In this document: positions 16,010 to 26,580 of the stretch, in pieces | How positions within the stretch are numbered: the first letter of the stretch is position 1 | How the letters are laid out: every line of letters begins with the position of its first letter | DNA from: Sphingomonas sp. CFBP 8760 | GTDB taxonomy: Bacteria; Pseudomonadota; Alphaproteobacteria; Sphingomonadales; Sphingomonadaceae | NCBI RefSeq assembly: GCF_014841615.1 | Contig: NZ_JACYUG010000019.1 | Coordinates: 1-63,358, forward strand | Direction of reading: 5' to 3' | DNA: 63,358 nt | Position numbers and translations under genes: made by a program | Notes under the pieces: generated by a model | The model's database searches: none | Seen by the model: the letters and a program-made list of their open reading frames with translations, nothing else | What the model was told of the DNA's origin: nothing

Positions 16010-16037
16010 TTTACACCCGCCCCGATGCCGCTAGGGT
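16010..16037 (+). promoter_or_regulatory. candidate promoter of POT transporter
   Basis: TTTACA and TAGGGT with a 16-nt spacer lie 33 nt before the ATG at 16070, in the divergent gap with the nitroreductase. Support is hexamer similarity only. Confidence 0.3.
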
Positions 16038-16069
16038 CGCCTCCAAGATACGCGGAGAGCATGAGACAT

Positions 16070-17668
16070 ATGGCGACAGTGATGCAGGGCGGCGGGGTGC
16101 CGCCCCATGCGAAGACGTTCCTGGGGCATCCGCGCGGCCTGTATCTGCTGTTCTTCGCCGAGTTGTGGGAGCGCTTTTCCTATTACGGGATGCGCGCCAT
16201 CCTGGTGTTCTACCTGACCAAGCACCTGCTGTTCACCGAACAGCCCGCCTATGCGGTGTACGGCGCCTATACGTCGATGGTGTACATCACCCCGATCCTG
16301 GGCGGCTGGATCGCCGACCGGTATCTGGGCGCGCGCAAGGCGGTGCTGGCGGGCGGCGTGCTCATCACCATCGGCCATCTGCTGATCGCGCTGGTCGAGG
16401 GGCCGGTGGGCGTCCACGGCACCGCGCTGGAGGGTTTCTATGCCGGCCTCGCCTTCATCATCGTCGGCACCGGGTTCCTGAAGGCCAACATCTCGGTGCT
16501 GGTCGGCCAGCTCTACCGCCGCGACGACCTGCGGCGCGACGGTGCCTTCTCGATCTTCTACATGGGGATCAACACCGGCGCGTTCGCCGGGCCGATCGTG
16601 GTCGGCGTGCTGGGCGAGACGGTGGGCTGGTCATGGGGCTTCGGCGCCGCCGGGATTGGCATGGCACTCGGGCTGGTGGCGTTCGTGCTGGGCCGCCCCG
16701 CCCTGCACGGCGTTGGCGCCCCGCCCTCGGTCGAGCGACTGAGGGCACGCAGCCCGATCGGGCTGTCGCGCGAATGGGCGATCTATGCCGGCGCGCTCGT
16801 ATGCGTGGCGGTGTCGTGGTGGCTGGTGCGCAGCCAGGGCGTGGTCGGCACCGCGCTGGTCCTCGCCGCGCTGGTGACGATCGGCTACATCCTGTGGACG
16901 GCGGTGGTGAAGCTGCCGCGCGAGGATCGCGACCGCATCTTCGCCGCGCTGTTCCTGATCGCCCTGTGCCCGCTGTTCTGGGCGCTGTTCGAACAGACCG
17001 GCTCGTCGCTCAACGTCTATACCGACCAGCAGGTCGACCGCACGATCCTGGGCTGGACGATCCCGGCGACGGTGTTCCAGTCGGTCAATCCGTTCTTCAT
17101 CATCACGCTGGCGCCGCTGTTCGGCGCGCTGTGGGTCAAGCTGGCGCGGGCCGGACGCGAGCCGAGCGCGCCGTTCAAGTTCGGGATCGGCCTGATCCTG
17201 ATCGGCACGGGCTTCTTCGTGTTGAACTGGGGCGCCCCCGCGCAGGGGCTGACCCCGGCGATCTTCGTCATCCTGCTCTACATGCTGCATTCGATCGGCG
17301 AATTGTGCTTCTCGCCCGTCGGCCTGTCGTCGATGACGCGGCTGTCGATCCCGCAGATGACCGGGCTGATGATGGGCACGTGGTTCCTGTCGACCGCCGC
17401 CGGCAATTTCCTCGCCGGCCTGATCGCGCAGGCGACCGGTGGCGAGGGCGCCGGCCCGGCGCAGGTGCTGGAGGTCTATGCCCGCTGCGGCTGGTTCGCG
17501 ATCGCGATCGGCATCGTCGTGCTGCTGCTCGCGCGGCCGGTGACGAAGCTGATGCACCTCGACACGCTGGGCAAGGATGTCGATCACGCCATGGCGGGCG
17601 ACGCGGTGCTGGCCGAACCGGCGGCGGCGGGGATCGATACCCGCGGCGAACAGTCGCCGCGGCGGTGA
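16070..17668 (+). CDS. proton-dependent oligopeptide transporter (POT/PTR2 family)
   Basis: Imports di- and tripeptides with protons across the inner membrane. The 532-residue protein has about 14 hydrophobic segments. The first helix holds the family signature FFAELWERFSYYGMRAILVFYL (ExxERFxYYG), and the second signature is FSIFYMGINTGAFAGP. The motif FEQTGSSLNVYTDQQVDR in the C-terminal half is also typical. ATG at 16070 fits a GGAGA at 16054-16058 about 11 nt upstream; an ATG at 16061 is too close to it. It is a single-gene unit followed by a REP pair. Confidence 0.94.
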   Translation: MATVMQGGGVPPHAKTFLGHPRGLYLLFFAELWERFSYYGMRAILVFYLTKHLLFTEQPAYAVYGAYTSMVYITPILGGWIADRYLGARKAVLAGGVLITIGHLLIALVEGPVGVHGTALEGFYAGLAFIIVGTGFLKANISVLVGQLYRRDDLRRDGAFSIFYMGINTGAFAGPIVVGVLGETVGWSWGFGAAGIGMALGLVAFVLGRPALHGVGAPPSVERLRARSPIGLSREWAIYAGALVCVAVSWWLVRSQGVVGTALVLAALVTIGYILWTAVVKLPREDRDRIFAALFLIALCPLFWALFEQTGSSLNVYTDQQVDRTILGWTIPATVFQSVNPFFIITLAPLFGALWVKLARAGREPSAPFKFGIGLILIGTGFFVLNWGAPAQGLTPAIFVILLYMLHSIGELCFSPVGLSSMTRLSIPQMTGLMMGTWFLSTAAGNFLAGLIAQATGGEGAGPAQVLEVYARCGWFAIAIGIVVLLLARPVTKLMHLDTLGKDVDHAMAGDAVLAEPAAAGIDTRGEQSPRR

Positions 17669-17680
17669 CGTAACGCCAGC

Positions 17681-17768
17681 CACGCCGTCATTGCGGGCGT
17701 AGCGAAGCAATCCAGAGCGTCACGCGCCGGGCGCCGGATTGTTTCGCTACGCTCGCAATGACGGCGTG
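17681..17768 (+). repeat. paired REP-like inverted repeat
   Basis: Arms 17681-17713 and 17736-17768 (33 bp) are inverted copies with two mismatches, separated by 22 nt, with the ATTGCGGGCGTAGCG core. It fills the gap between the convergent POT transporter and aldo/keto reductase genes. Confidence 0.85.
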
Positions 17769-17781
17769 GAGCAGGCCAGCC

Positions 17782-18774
17782 CTACAGCCGCGTCATCGCC
17801 ATCGCCCGCTCGCCGTAGCGCGGCCCCGCCGTCCCCCCACGCGGCGCGGCGGCATCAAGCGCGGCGAGATCGTCGGCGGTCAGCGTCACGTCGACCGCCT
17901 TCATGCTGTCCTCCAGCGTCACACGGCGCTTCGATCCGGGGATCGGCACGATATCGTCGCCTTGCGCCAGCAGCCACGCCAGCGCGACCTGCGCCGGGCT
18001 GGCGTCGTGCGCGGCGGCGATGTCCTTCACCACGGCCACCATCTCCATGTTGCGCGCGAAGTTCTCGTCGGAATAACGCGGGTCGTTGCGCCGGTAATCG
18101 CCCTCGGGCAGGTCGTCGCGGCTGGTGATCTGCCCGGTCAGGAACCCGCGCCCCAGCGGGCTGTACGGTACGAAGCCGATGCCCAGTTCGCGGCACGCCG
18201 GCAGGATCGCCTCCTCCACGTCACGCTCCCACAGCGAATATTCGCTCTGGAGCGCGGCGATCGGGTGGGTCGCGGCGGCGCGGCGGATCGTCTCCACCCC
18301 CGCCTCCGACAGGCCGAGATGGCGGACCTTGCCCTCCTCGACCAGCCGGCCCATCGCGCCCACCGTCTCCTCGATCGGCACGTTCGGGTCGACGCGGTGC
18401 TGGTAGAACAGGTCGATCGTCTCCACCCCCAGCCGCTTTAGCGACCCCTCGCACGCGCGGCGGACATTGTCGGGGGTGCTGTCGACCCCGGTCATGCCGT
18501 TGTCGTCATAGCGGAACCCGAACTTGGTCGCGATGACCACGCCGTCGCGTTTGCCCCGGATCGCGCGGCCGAGCAGTTGCTCGTTGACCAGCGGACCATA
18601 GATTTCGGCGGTGTCGAACAGCGTGACGCCCAGGTCGATCGCGCGGTGCAGCGTGGCGATGCTCTCGTCCGCGTTCGCCTCGCCGTACATCCCCTTGCCG
18701 ATCCCGGCCATCGGCATGCAGCCGAGGCCCAGCGCGGAAACCTCGAAATCGGGGCCGAGCGTGCGGTACTTCAT
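17782..18774 (-). CDS. aldo/keto reductase (AKR, Tas/YhdN-like)
   Basis: NADPH-dependent reductase with a TIM-barrel fold, 330 residues. The AKR tetrad is visible: Asp and Tyr in [10 protein letters not shown], Lys in VVIATKFGF and His in [11 protein letters not shown]. The cofactor site [14 protein letters not shown] lies near the C-terminus. It belongs with the larger bacterial AKRs that act on diverse aldehydes. The ATG at 18774 overlaps the stop of the upstream symporter gene in a TGATG junction, so the two are translationally coupled. Confidence 0.92.
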   Translation of the reverse strand: MKYRTLGPDFEVSALGLGCMPMAGIGKGMYGEANADESIATLHRAIDLGVTLFDTAEIYGPLVNEQLLGRAIRGKRDGVVIATKFGFRYDDNGMTGVDSTPDNVRRACEGSLKRLGVETIDLFYQHRVDPNVPIEETVGAMGRLVEEGKVRHLGLSEAGVETIRRAAATHPIAALQSEYSLWERDVEEAILPACRELGIGFVPYSPLGRGFLTGQITSRDDLPEGDYRRNDPRYSDENFARNMEMVAVVKDIAAAHDASPAQVALAWLLAQGDDIVPIPGSKRRVTLEDSMKAVDVTLTADDLAALDAAAPRGGTAGPRYGERAMAMTRL

Positions 18775-20021
18775 CAGATATCCTCCGGCAGCGGATCGTG
18801 GCTGATGCGGGAAACGGTCGCCACGGCGGCAAGGTCCATCGTCACGTTGCCCAGCGTGCGGAAGATGTCCGGGATCGTCTCCACCGCGACGAGCAGCCCC
18901 AATGGCGCGATCGGCACCCCCAGCACGGCGGCGATCGGCGCGATCGCGCTGACGAAGCTGATCTGCCCCGGCAGGCTGACCGAGCCGAGCGAGGTCAGCG
19001 CCGCCACCACCACCGCCGCCGCCATCGTCCCCGGGGTCAGCGCGATCCCGAACCAGCGCGCGACATAGATTGCCACCGCCAGGTTCATCGCCGGCCCGGT
19101 CCAGCGGAAGATCGCCACCGCGATCGGCAACGTCAGCCCGGCGGTGGACACGGGCACGCCCAGCGCGCCTGCCCCCTTCAGCATCGCCGGCAGGCTGGCG
19201 AGCGAGGATTGCGTGCTGATCGCCACCGCCTGCGCCGGCAGTGCCGCGCGCGCGAAGCGGGCGATCCCGATCCGCGCGCCCAGCAGCGCCAGCGGGATCG
19301 CGCCGAGCAGCGAGACGGCGATGCCCACCGCCGACACGGTGACGACGTAATGGACCAGCGCGCCGAACGCCGCCGTCCCCGCCCGCGCGCCCACCACCAG
19401 CGCCAGCGCCAACACGCCGAGCGGGGCGAGCCACAGCACCCAGTTGATGACGACCAGCATCGTCTCGCGCAGCGCTTCGAACACGGTCGTCAGCAGGCGA
19501 CGGCGCTCGGCATCGATCCGGGTCAGCGCGAAGGCGAAGATCAGCGTGAAGATGATGAGCGGCAGGAACGCGTCCGCCGTCGCCGCCGCCAGCGCGTTGG
19601 TCGGCACGATATGCGCCAGCAGGTCGCCGATCGGCGGCGCCTGCGCCACCGGCGCCGCCCCGGTCAGCGCGGCCCGCAGGCTCGCCCCCGCCTCGGCGGG
19701 CAACGGCACCAGATCGAGGAACAGCGGTGTCAGCAGCGCGGCGGCCAGGGCGGACACGAACAGCAGCGACACGAACATCAGGATCGCGCGCGCCGCGATC
19801 CGCCCCGCCCGCGCCGCCTCCGCCGTCGCGGCGACGCCGGTCACCAGCAGCGAGACGACCAGCGGCACCACCGTCATCTGCAACGCGTTGAGCCATGCGG
19901 TACCGACCGGCTGGGCCAGCAGGATCGCGGTGCCGGCGGCGGACGGCGTCCAGGCGGCAAGCGCGATGCCGCCGAGCAGGCCGGCGATCAGCGACAGGAG
20001 GATGCGGGTGGGTTGCGACAT
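18774..20021 (-). CDS. dicarboxylate/amino acid:cation symporter (DAACS)
   Basis: A 415-residue inner-membrane transporter of the GltP/DctA type that takes up acidic amino acids or C4-dicarboxylates with Na+ or H+. Typical segments are [19 protein letters not shown] near residue 40, [18 protein letters not shown], the serine-rich hairpin [15 protein letters not shown], and the substrate/ion region [19 protein letters not shown]. The end retains [23 protein letters not shown] at 20021 gives a normal N-terminal helix. An earlier in-frame ATG at 20186 runs into glmM and is rejected. The stop overlaps the AKR start. Confidence 0.9.
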   Translation of the reverse strand: MSQPTRILLSLIAGLLGGIALAAWTPSAAGTAILLAQPVGTAWLNALQMTVVPLVVSLLVTGVAATAEAARAGRIAARAILMFVSLLFVSALAAALLTPLFLDLVPLPAEAGASLRAALTGAAPVAQAPPIGDLLAHIVPTNALAAATADAFLPLIIFTLIFAFALTRIDAERRRLLTTVFEALRETMLVVINWVLWLAPLGVLALALVVGARAGTAAFGALVHYVVTVSAVGIAVSLLGAIPLALLGARIGIARFARAALPAQAVAISTQSSLASLPAMLKGAGALGVPVSTAGLTLPIAVAIFRWTGPAMNLAVAIYVARWFGIALTPGTMAAAVVVAALTSLGSVSLPGQISFVSAIAPIAAVLGVPIAPLGLLVAVETIPDIFRTLGNVTMDLAAVATVSRISHDPLPEDI

Positions 20022-20097
20022 GCTTGCTCTTGGCTGTTGATCGGGGTTGCCGCTAATGGGTGGTACGCTAACCGATAACGGAACGGAACGCCGCGAC

Positions 20098-21435
20098 ATG
20101 GCAAGGAAATATTTCGGCACGGATGGAATTCGCGGGGCGACCAATGCCGGCGTGATGACCGCGGCGATGGCGATGAAGGTCGGCATGGCGGCCGGTACCT
20201 ACTTCCTGCGCGGCGATCACAAGCACCGGGTGGTGATCGGCAAGGATACGCGCCTGTCGGGCTATATGCTGGAATCCGCGCTGGTCGCCGGCTTCACCGC
20301 GGTCGGCATGGATGTGGTGATGACCGGCCCGTTGCCGACGCCCGCGATCGCGATGCTGACCCAGTCGATGCGTGCCGATATCGGCGTGATGATCTCCGCC
20401 AGCCACAATCCGTTCGCCGACAACGGCATCAAGCTGTTCGGACCGGACGGTTATAAGCTTTCCGACGAGGCGGAGGCGGCGATCGAGGCGCTGATCGATG
20501 GCGACATCCCGCTCGCCCCGTCCGACCATATCGGCCGTGCCCGCCGGGTGGACGATGCCGCCGGCCGCTACATCCATTTCGCCAAGTCGACCTTTCCGGA
20601 AAACCTGCGGCTCGACGGGATGCGCATCGTGATCGATTGCGCGAACGGCGCCGCGTACAAGGTCGCGCCCGCCGCCCTGTGGGAACTGGGCGCGGACATC
20701 ATCCCGATCGGCGTCACGCCCGACGGCATCAACATCAACGCCGGTGTCGGCTCGACCGCGCCGGAAACGCTGGCGGAAACCGTCGTCGCCTCGGGTGCGG
20801 ATATCGGCATCGCGCTGGACGGCGATGCCGACCGGCTGATCGTGGTCGACGAACGCGGCCGGGTGGTCGACGGCGACCAGTTGATGGCGACGATCGCCGC
20901 CGCCTGGGCCAGGGTCGGCAAGCTGGCGGGCGGCGGCCTGGTCGCCACGGTCATGTCCAATCTGGGGCTGGAACGGCATTTGGCGGCGCAGGGCCTCGGC
21001 CTCATCCGCACCGCCGTCGGCGACCGGCACGTGCTGGAGAAGATGCGCAACAGCGGCTACAATGTCGGCGGCGAGCAATCGGGGCACATCATCCTGTCCG
21101 ACTACGGCACCACCGGCGACGGGCTGGTCGCCGCGCTCCAGATCCTCGCCGAGGTGAAGCGCGCCGGTGCCCCCGCCAGCGAGGTGCTGCACCGCTTCGA
21201 ACCGCTGCCGCAATTGCTGAAGAACGTGCGCTTCGCGGGCGGCAAGCCGCTCGACACCGAGGCGGTGAAGGTGACGATCGCCGCCGCCGAGGCGGAACTG
21301 GCCGGGCGCGGGCGCCTCGTCATCCGTGCTTCGGGCACCGAGCCGGTGATCCGGGTGATGGCGGAGGGCGAGGATGCCGGGCAGGTCGAACGCCTCGTCG
21401 ATCGCATTTGCGATGCCGTGCGGGCGGCCGTCTGA
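20098..21435 (+). CDS. glmM: phosphoglucosamine mutase
   Basis: Interconverts glucosamine-6-phosphate and glucosamine-1-phosphate on the way to UDP-GlcNAc for peptidoglycan and LPS. The 445-residue protein starts with [14 protein letters not shown], has the phospho-Ser loop [14 protein letters not shown] (active Ser about residue 102), the metal loop DGDADRL, the sugar-binding [11 protein letters not shown] and the phosphate loop [15 protein letters not shown] at 20098 is chosen at the family start. It is divergent from the symporter gene. Its stop overlaps the ATG of the small zinc protein in a TGATG junction. Confidence 0.98.
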   Translation: MARKYFGTDGIRGATNAGVMTAAMAMKVGMAAGTYFLRGDHKHRVVIGKDTRLSGYMLESALVAGFTAVGMDVVMTGPLPTPAIAMLTQSMRADIGVMISASHNPFADNGIKLFGPDGYKLSDEAEAAIEALIDGDIPLAPSDHIGRARRVDDAAGRYIHFAKSTFPENLRLDGMRIVIDCANGAAYKVAPAALWELGADIIPIGVTPDGININAGVGSTAPETLAETVVASGADIGIALDGDADRLIVVDERGRVVDGDQLMATIAAAWARVGKLAGGGLVATVMSNLGLERHLAAQGLGLIRTAVGDRHVLEKMRNSGYNVGGEQSGHIILSDYGTTGDGLVAALQILAEVKRAGAPASEVLHRFEPLPQLLKNVRFAGGKPLDTEAVKVTIAAAEAELAGRGRLVIRASGTEPVIRVMAEGEDAGQVERLVDRICDAVRAAV

Positions 21436-21629
21436 TGCTGGAGATGAAGCCAGCCTGCGAACGCTGCGGCACCGATCTGCCCGCACAGGCACCCGGCGCG
21501 TTCATCTGCTCGTTCGAATGCACCTTCTGCGCGGAATGTGCCGACGAACTGGACGAACGCTGCCCCAACTGCGCCGGCGAACTGGTCGACCGCCCGACCC
21601 GGGCCAAGAGCAAGGCGACGCGGCAATAG
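21435..21629 (+). CDS. DUF1272-type small zinc-binding protein
   Basis: A 64-residue Cys-rich protein. Eight cysteines form CERCG, a CSFECTFCAEC block and CPNC, a pattern that should bind two zinc ions and matches small DUF1272 proteins. Function is unknown. It starts inside the glmM stop (TGATG), so it is almost certainly translated by re-initiation after GlmM. Confidence 0.85.
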   Translation: MLEMKPACERCGTDLPAQAPGAFICSFECTFCAECADELDERCPNCAGELVDRPTRAKSKATRQ

Positions 21630-21638
21630 GGGCCTCGC

Positions 21639-21718
21639 CCTCACCCTTTGCCGCCCGCGACGTCTTTCCCTCTCCCGGCGGGAGAGGGAGGGAGGCGCAA
21701 AGCGCCGGAAGGGTGAGG
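21639..21718 (+). repeat. compound palindromic repeat
   Basis: Outer arms CCTCACCCTT (21639-21648) and AAGGGTGAGG (21709-21718) enclose a 9-bp hairpin CCCTCTCCC/GGGAGAGGG with a GGC loop (21668-21688) and a small GGCGC/GCGCC hairpin at 21694-21706. This is a third intergenic repeat family in the window. It follows the DUF1272 stop by 9 nt and may end the glmM transcript. Confidence 0.75.
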
Positions 21719-21863
21719 ACCGTTATTGATCGGCGAGCACCGGCCATGTCCTACACCGCCCATCCGCGTTACACCTGCCCCCGATTCATATCGCCCGAAG
21801 GTCACACATCGGGTGAAAGACCCCTGTAGGATGCGACTTTACTGTGACTTTCCGAGCCTCCGC

Positions 21864-22649
21864 ATGACCCCCCGTTCCGGCATCGCCCGCGTCCTGATCG
21901 TCGCGGGTTCCGATTCGGGCGGCGGTGCCGGCATCCAGGCGGATATCCGCACCGTCACGATGCTCGGCGGCCATCCGATGACCGCGATCACCGCGATCAC
22001 CGCGCAGAACACGCTGGGGGTGCAGGCGGTGCATCCGGTGCCGGTCGACATCGTCGTCGCGCAGATGCGTAGCGTCATCGACGATCTGGGGGTCGATGCG
22101 GTCAAGATCGGGATGATCGGATCGGCCGCGATCGTCGATGCGGTGGCGGAGGTACTGGCACCGCTGGGCGTGCCGGTCGTGTTCGATCCGGTGATGATCG
22201 CGACCAGCGGATCGGTATTGGCCGATCCCGCCGCCGTCGTCGCGTTCGGCCGGCTGATGCGGCTGGCGACGCTCGTCACCCCCAACCTGCCCGAACTGGC
22301 GGCGCTGGGCGGCGAGGCGGCGGTGCGCGCGACGGGCGCGGCGCTGCTGGTGAAGGGCGGGCACGGCGAAGGCGAGGAGATCGTCGACCGGCTGGTCACC
22401 GATGCCGGCGATACGGTCTGGACCCATCCCCGCATCCATACGCGCCACACCCACGGCACCGGCTGCACGCTGGCGAGCGGCATCGCCACTGGGCTGGCGC
22501 AGGAGCTGGCGCTGGCCGACGCCACCGGCCGCGCCATCGCCTATGTGCAGGCCGCGCTGGCCGCCGCGCCGGGGATCGGCGGCGGGCATGGGCCGATGGG
22601 CCATGCGCTGGGCCTCCACCCGTTCGAGGCGCTGACATGCCCGGCCTGA
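21864..22649 (+). CDS. thiD: hydroxymethylpyrimidine/phosphomethylpyrimidine kinase
   Basis: Phosphorylates HMP and HMP-P in thiamine biosynthesis or salvage, cytosolic, ribokinase fold. The 261-residue protein has VLIVAGSDSGGGAGIQADI at the start, AITAQNTLGVQAVH, the VKIGMIGS segment, the VFDPVMIATSG active-site strand and HTHGTGCTLASGIA near residue 200. ATG at 21864 is the family start. No TPP riboswitch is visible in the leader. The 3' end overlaps rnhB by 13 nt, which implies co-expression. Confidence 0.95.
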   Translation: MTPRSGIARVLIVAGSDSGGGAGIQADIRTVTMLGGHPMTAITAITAQNTLGVQAVHPVPVDIVVAQMRSVIDDLGVDAVKIGMIGSAAIVDAVAEVLAPLGVPVVFDPVMIATSGSVLADPAAVVAFGRLMRLATLVTPNLPELAALGGEAAVRATGAALLVKGGHGEGEEIVDRLVTDAGDTVWTHPRIHTRHTHGTGCTLASGIATGLAQELALADATGRAIAYVQAALAAAPGIGGGHGPMGHALGLHPFEALTCPA

Positions 22650-23254
22650 GCCATGAGCGCCGCTACCTCGCCCCCGTCGTCGGGGTGGACGAGGCGGGGC
22701 GAGGGCCGCTCGCCGGGCCGGTGGTGGCGGCGGCGGTGATCCTGCCTGCACGGGGGGTGCCGCGCGGGATCGACGATTCGAAGAAACTGTCCGCCGCGGT
22801 CCGCGCGCGGCTGTGCGCGCAGCTGCTCGATTGCGCGCAGGTCGGCATCGGCATCGTCGAGGCGGACGAGATCGACCGGCTCAACATCCACTGGGCGACG
22901 ATGAAGGCGATGACGCTGGCGGTCGATGCGCTGGTCGCCACGCACGGCACGCCGCCCGGCCATGTGCTGGTCGACGGCAACCGCCTGCCGCGCTGGGATT
23001 ATGCCGCCACCGCGCTGGTCGGCGGCGACGCGCTCAGTCGCTCGATCGCCGCCGCGTCGATCGTCGCGAAGCACACCCGCGACCGGATCATGATCGCCCA
23101 TGCCGAGGCGCATCCGCAATACAACTGGCATTCCAACAAGGGCTATGGTTGCCGCCATCACCTCGCCGCGCTGCGCGATCATGGCCCCACATCGCTTCAT
23201 CGTCGCAGTTTCGCGCCGGTCGCGCAGGCCGAACGGGCGTTATCGCCCGACTGA
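22637..23254 (+). CDS. rnhB: ribonuclease HII
   Basis: Cleaves the RNA strand of RNA-DNA hybrids and single ribonucleotides in DNA. The 205-residue protein has the catalytic GVDEAGRGPLAGPVVAAAV motif near residue 15, DDSKKLS, the VDGNRLPRWDYAA segment with another acidic residue, and ASIVAKHTRDRIM. It overlaps thiD by 13 nt. A 6-bp hairpin CGGGCG/CGCCCG with a TTAT loop spans the last codons (23234-23249) and may help end the transcript before ccrM. Confidence 0.96.
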   Translation: MPGLSHERRYLAPVVGVDEAGRGPLAGPVVAAAVILPARGVPRGIDDSKKLSAAVRARLCAQLLDCAQVGIGIVEADEIDRLNIHWATMKAMTLAVDALVATHGTPPGHVLVDGNRLPRWDYAATALVGGDALSRSIAAASIVAKHTRDRIMIAHAEAHPQYNWHSNKGYGCRHHLAALRDHGPTSLHRRSFAPVAQAERALSPD

Positions 23255-24571
<1,317 letters not shown>

Positions 24572-24581
24572 GGAACCGGTC

Positions 24582-25634
24582 CTGACCCTGTACCTACGCC
24601 CCGTCCGCTTCGTCGACACGCCGGTCGGGCTCGACGATGGCAGCGTCGCCCGGCTGGCGGGCGGGATGCAGTGGTTTGCCGCCTATGAGGTGGTGGACGG
24701 CAACGGACGCCGGACGCTGGGGATAGCCGACACGGTGACGCTGGGCGATCGCGCCGCGCTGCTCCATGCCCGCATCACCGCGCCCCGCGCGCCCTGGACC
24801 TGCGGTGCGCGAACGCTGCGGTTCGACCAGCCGCTGGTCGCCGGCATCCTGAACGTCACGCCTGACAGCTTTTCCGACGGGGGTCGCCACGTCGACGATC
24901 CGGCGGGGGCGACCGCGGCCGGGGTCGGGATGCTGGCGGCGGGCGCGGCGCTGGTCGATCTGGGCGGCGAGTCGACCCGGCCCGGCGCGGCGGCGGTGTG
25001 GGAGGGGGATGAGATCGCGCGCATCGTCCCCGTCGTCGAACGGCTGGCGGCGGGCGGTGCGCTGGTATCGATCGATACCCGCAAGGCCGGGGTGATGGCG
25101 GCGGCGCTGGCGGCGGGGGCGGGCATCGTCAACGACGTGTCGGCACTGCTGTGGGACGACCGCGCGCTGGACGTGGTGGCGCAGGCCGGCTGCCCGGTGG
25201 TGCTGATGCACTCCCCCGACCCCAAGGGCGGCGGCCATGGCCGGGTGGCCTATGCCGATGTCGTGGGCGAGGTGTTCGGCTGGCTGGAGGCGCGGATCGA
25301 CGCGGTTGTGGCGGCGGGGGTCGACCGGGCACGGATCATGGTCGATCCCGGCATCGGCTTCGGCAAGTCGCTGGCCGACAATCTGGCGCTGATGAACGGG
25401 CTGGCGGCGTTCCACGGCCTCGGCTGCCCGATCATGCTGGGCGCCAGTCGCAAGCGGATGATCGGCGCGCTGGCGGGCGAGGCGGCGGTCGACGCGCGGC
25501 TGGGCGGCAGCATCGCGCTGGCGCTGAAGGGGGCGGAGGCGGGGGTGCAGTTGCTGCGCGTCCACGACGTGGCGGAGACGGTGCAGGCGCTGAAGCTATG
25601 GCGCGGCTGGCGCGATCGCGCACTGGCCGGTTGA
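24582..25634 (+). CDS. folP: dihydropteroate synthase, apparent CTG start
   Basis: Joins p-aminobenzoate and hydroxymethyl-dihydropterin diphosphate in folate synthesis. The DHPS core starts with LVAGILNVTPDSFSDGG near residue 90, then LVDLGGESTRPGA, SIDTRKAGVM, GIVNDVSALLWDD, IMVDPGIGFGKS and LGASRKRMIGAL. An N-terminal domain of about 85 residues (LYLRPVRFVDTPVG onward) precedes it. There is no ATG, GTG or TTG in frame between the ccrM stop and this segment; a CTG at 24582 lies 7 nt after GAGGA and is the best start. The next ATG (about 24666) would remove part of the conserved leader. Co-transcribed with ccrM. Confidence 0.9.
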   Translation: MTLYLRPVRFVDTPVGLDDGSVARLAGGMQWFAAYEVVDGNGRRTLGIADTVTLGDRAALLHARITAPRAPWTCGARTLRFDQPLVAGILNVTPDSFSDGGRHVDDPAGATAAGVGMLAAGAALVDLGGESTRPGAAAVWEGDEIARIVPVVERLAAGGALVSIDTRKAGVMAAALAAGAGIVNDVSALLWDDRALDVVAQAGCPVVLMHSPDPKGGGHGRVAYADVVGEVFGWLEARIDAVVAAGVDRARIMVDPGIGFGKSLADNLALMNGLAAFHGLGCPIMLGASRKRMIGALAGEAAVDARLGGSIALALKGAEAGVQLLRVHDVAETVQALKLWRGWRDRALAG

Positions 25635-25685
25635 ACCGGATCGGTGCTACCGCGTTCGCACTCGCAATAAACGGAGCCGCGTCCC

Positions 25686-26570
25686 TTGATTATCGATGCC
25701 ACCCCGCGCCTGCGCCAGATCGTGTCCGAGGTCTGGAAACCCCTGATCCTGCTGTTCGTGTGGGATGTGGTCGTCACCGTCACCTATTTCGTGCTGCCGT
25801 TCCGCGCGCCGTCGCTGCCGCTGACGCTGTTCGGCTCGGCGCTGGCGCTGTTCCTGGGGTTTCGCGACAATTCCGCCTATCAGCGCTGGTGGGAAGGCCG
25901 CGTGCTGTGGGGCGCGATGATCAATGCCTCGCGCAGCCTGTCGCGCGCCGCCCGCAACTTCATGCCCGGGGACGAGGCGCGCGACCTGAAGCGGTCGATC
26001 GTCCTGCGCCAGATCGCCTATGTCAACGCGCTGCGTTGCCAGTTGCGGCGGCAGAGCGTGGACGGCGAGGTGCTGCGCTTCCTGTCGGAGGGAGAGGCGG
26101 AGCCGGCGCTGGCGCGGGCGAACACCGCCAACGGTCTGCTCGACGGCACCGGTCGCCGCATCGCCGATGCGCAGCGCCACGGCTGGATCGACACCATCCA
26201 GCAGACGCAGATGGAGGCGGTGCTGGTCGACATCGCCAACGCGCAGGGCGGGATGGAGCGGTTGAAGAACACGCCGCTGCCCAACCAGTACCGGTTCTTC
26301 CCGACGCTGTTCACCCACCTGTTCTGCATCCTGCTGCCGATCGGGCTGGTCGAATCGCTGGGCTTCGCGACGCCGCTGGGCTCGACGGTGGCGGGGCTGA
26401 TGTTCCTGGCGGTGCTCCAGATCGGCGACGATCTGGTCGATCCGTTCGCCAACACCGTCCACGACGTGCCGCTGACCGCGATGTGCCGGACGATCGAGAT
26501 CGACCTGCTCCAGTCGATCGGCGACCAGGCGCCCGATCCGGTGAAGCCGGATGACGGCGTTCTGTGGTAA
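25686..26570 (+). CDS. bestrophin-family anion channel
   Basis: A 294-residue integral membrane protein of the bacterial bestrophin family. The N-terminus (LILLFVWDVVVTVTYFVLPF) forms the first helix. FLGFRDNSAYQRWWEGRVLWGAMINASR is the family signature, and RFFPTLFTHLFCILLPIGLVESLGF holds later helices. The acidic GDDLVDPF segment near the C-terminus is also conserved in the family. TTG at 25686 is the only start near the conserved N-terminus. It lies between folP and the MBL gene on the same strand. Confidence 0.88.
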   Translation: MIIDATPRLRQIVSEVWKPLILLFVWDVVVTVTYFVLPFRAPSLPLTLFGSALALFLGFRDNSAYQRWWEGRVLWGAMINASRSLSRAARNFMPGDEARDLKRSIVLRQIAYVNALRCQLRRQSVDGEVLRFLSEGEAEPALARANTANGLLDGTGRRIADAQRHGWIDTIQQTQMEAVLVDIANAQGGMERLKNTPLPNQYRFFPTLFTHLFCILLPIGLVESLGFATPLGSTVAGLMFLAVLQIGDDLVDPFANTVHDVPLTAMCRTIEIDLLQSIGDQAPDPVKPDDGVLW

Positions 26571-26580
26571 AGGCGACGGC

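Noticed and set aside
21719..21863. Possible TPP riboswitch upstream of thiD
   Set aside because: No CUGAGA or ACCUGA-type core elements are found in this leader.
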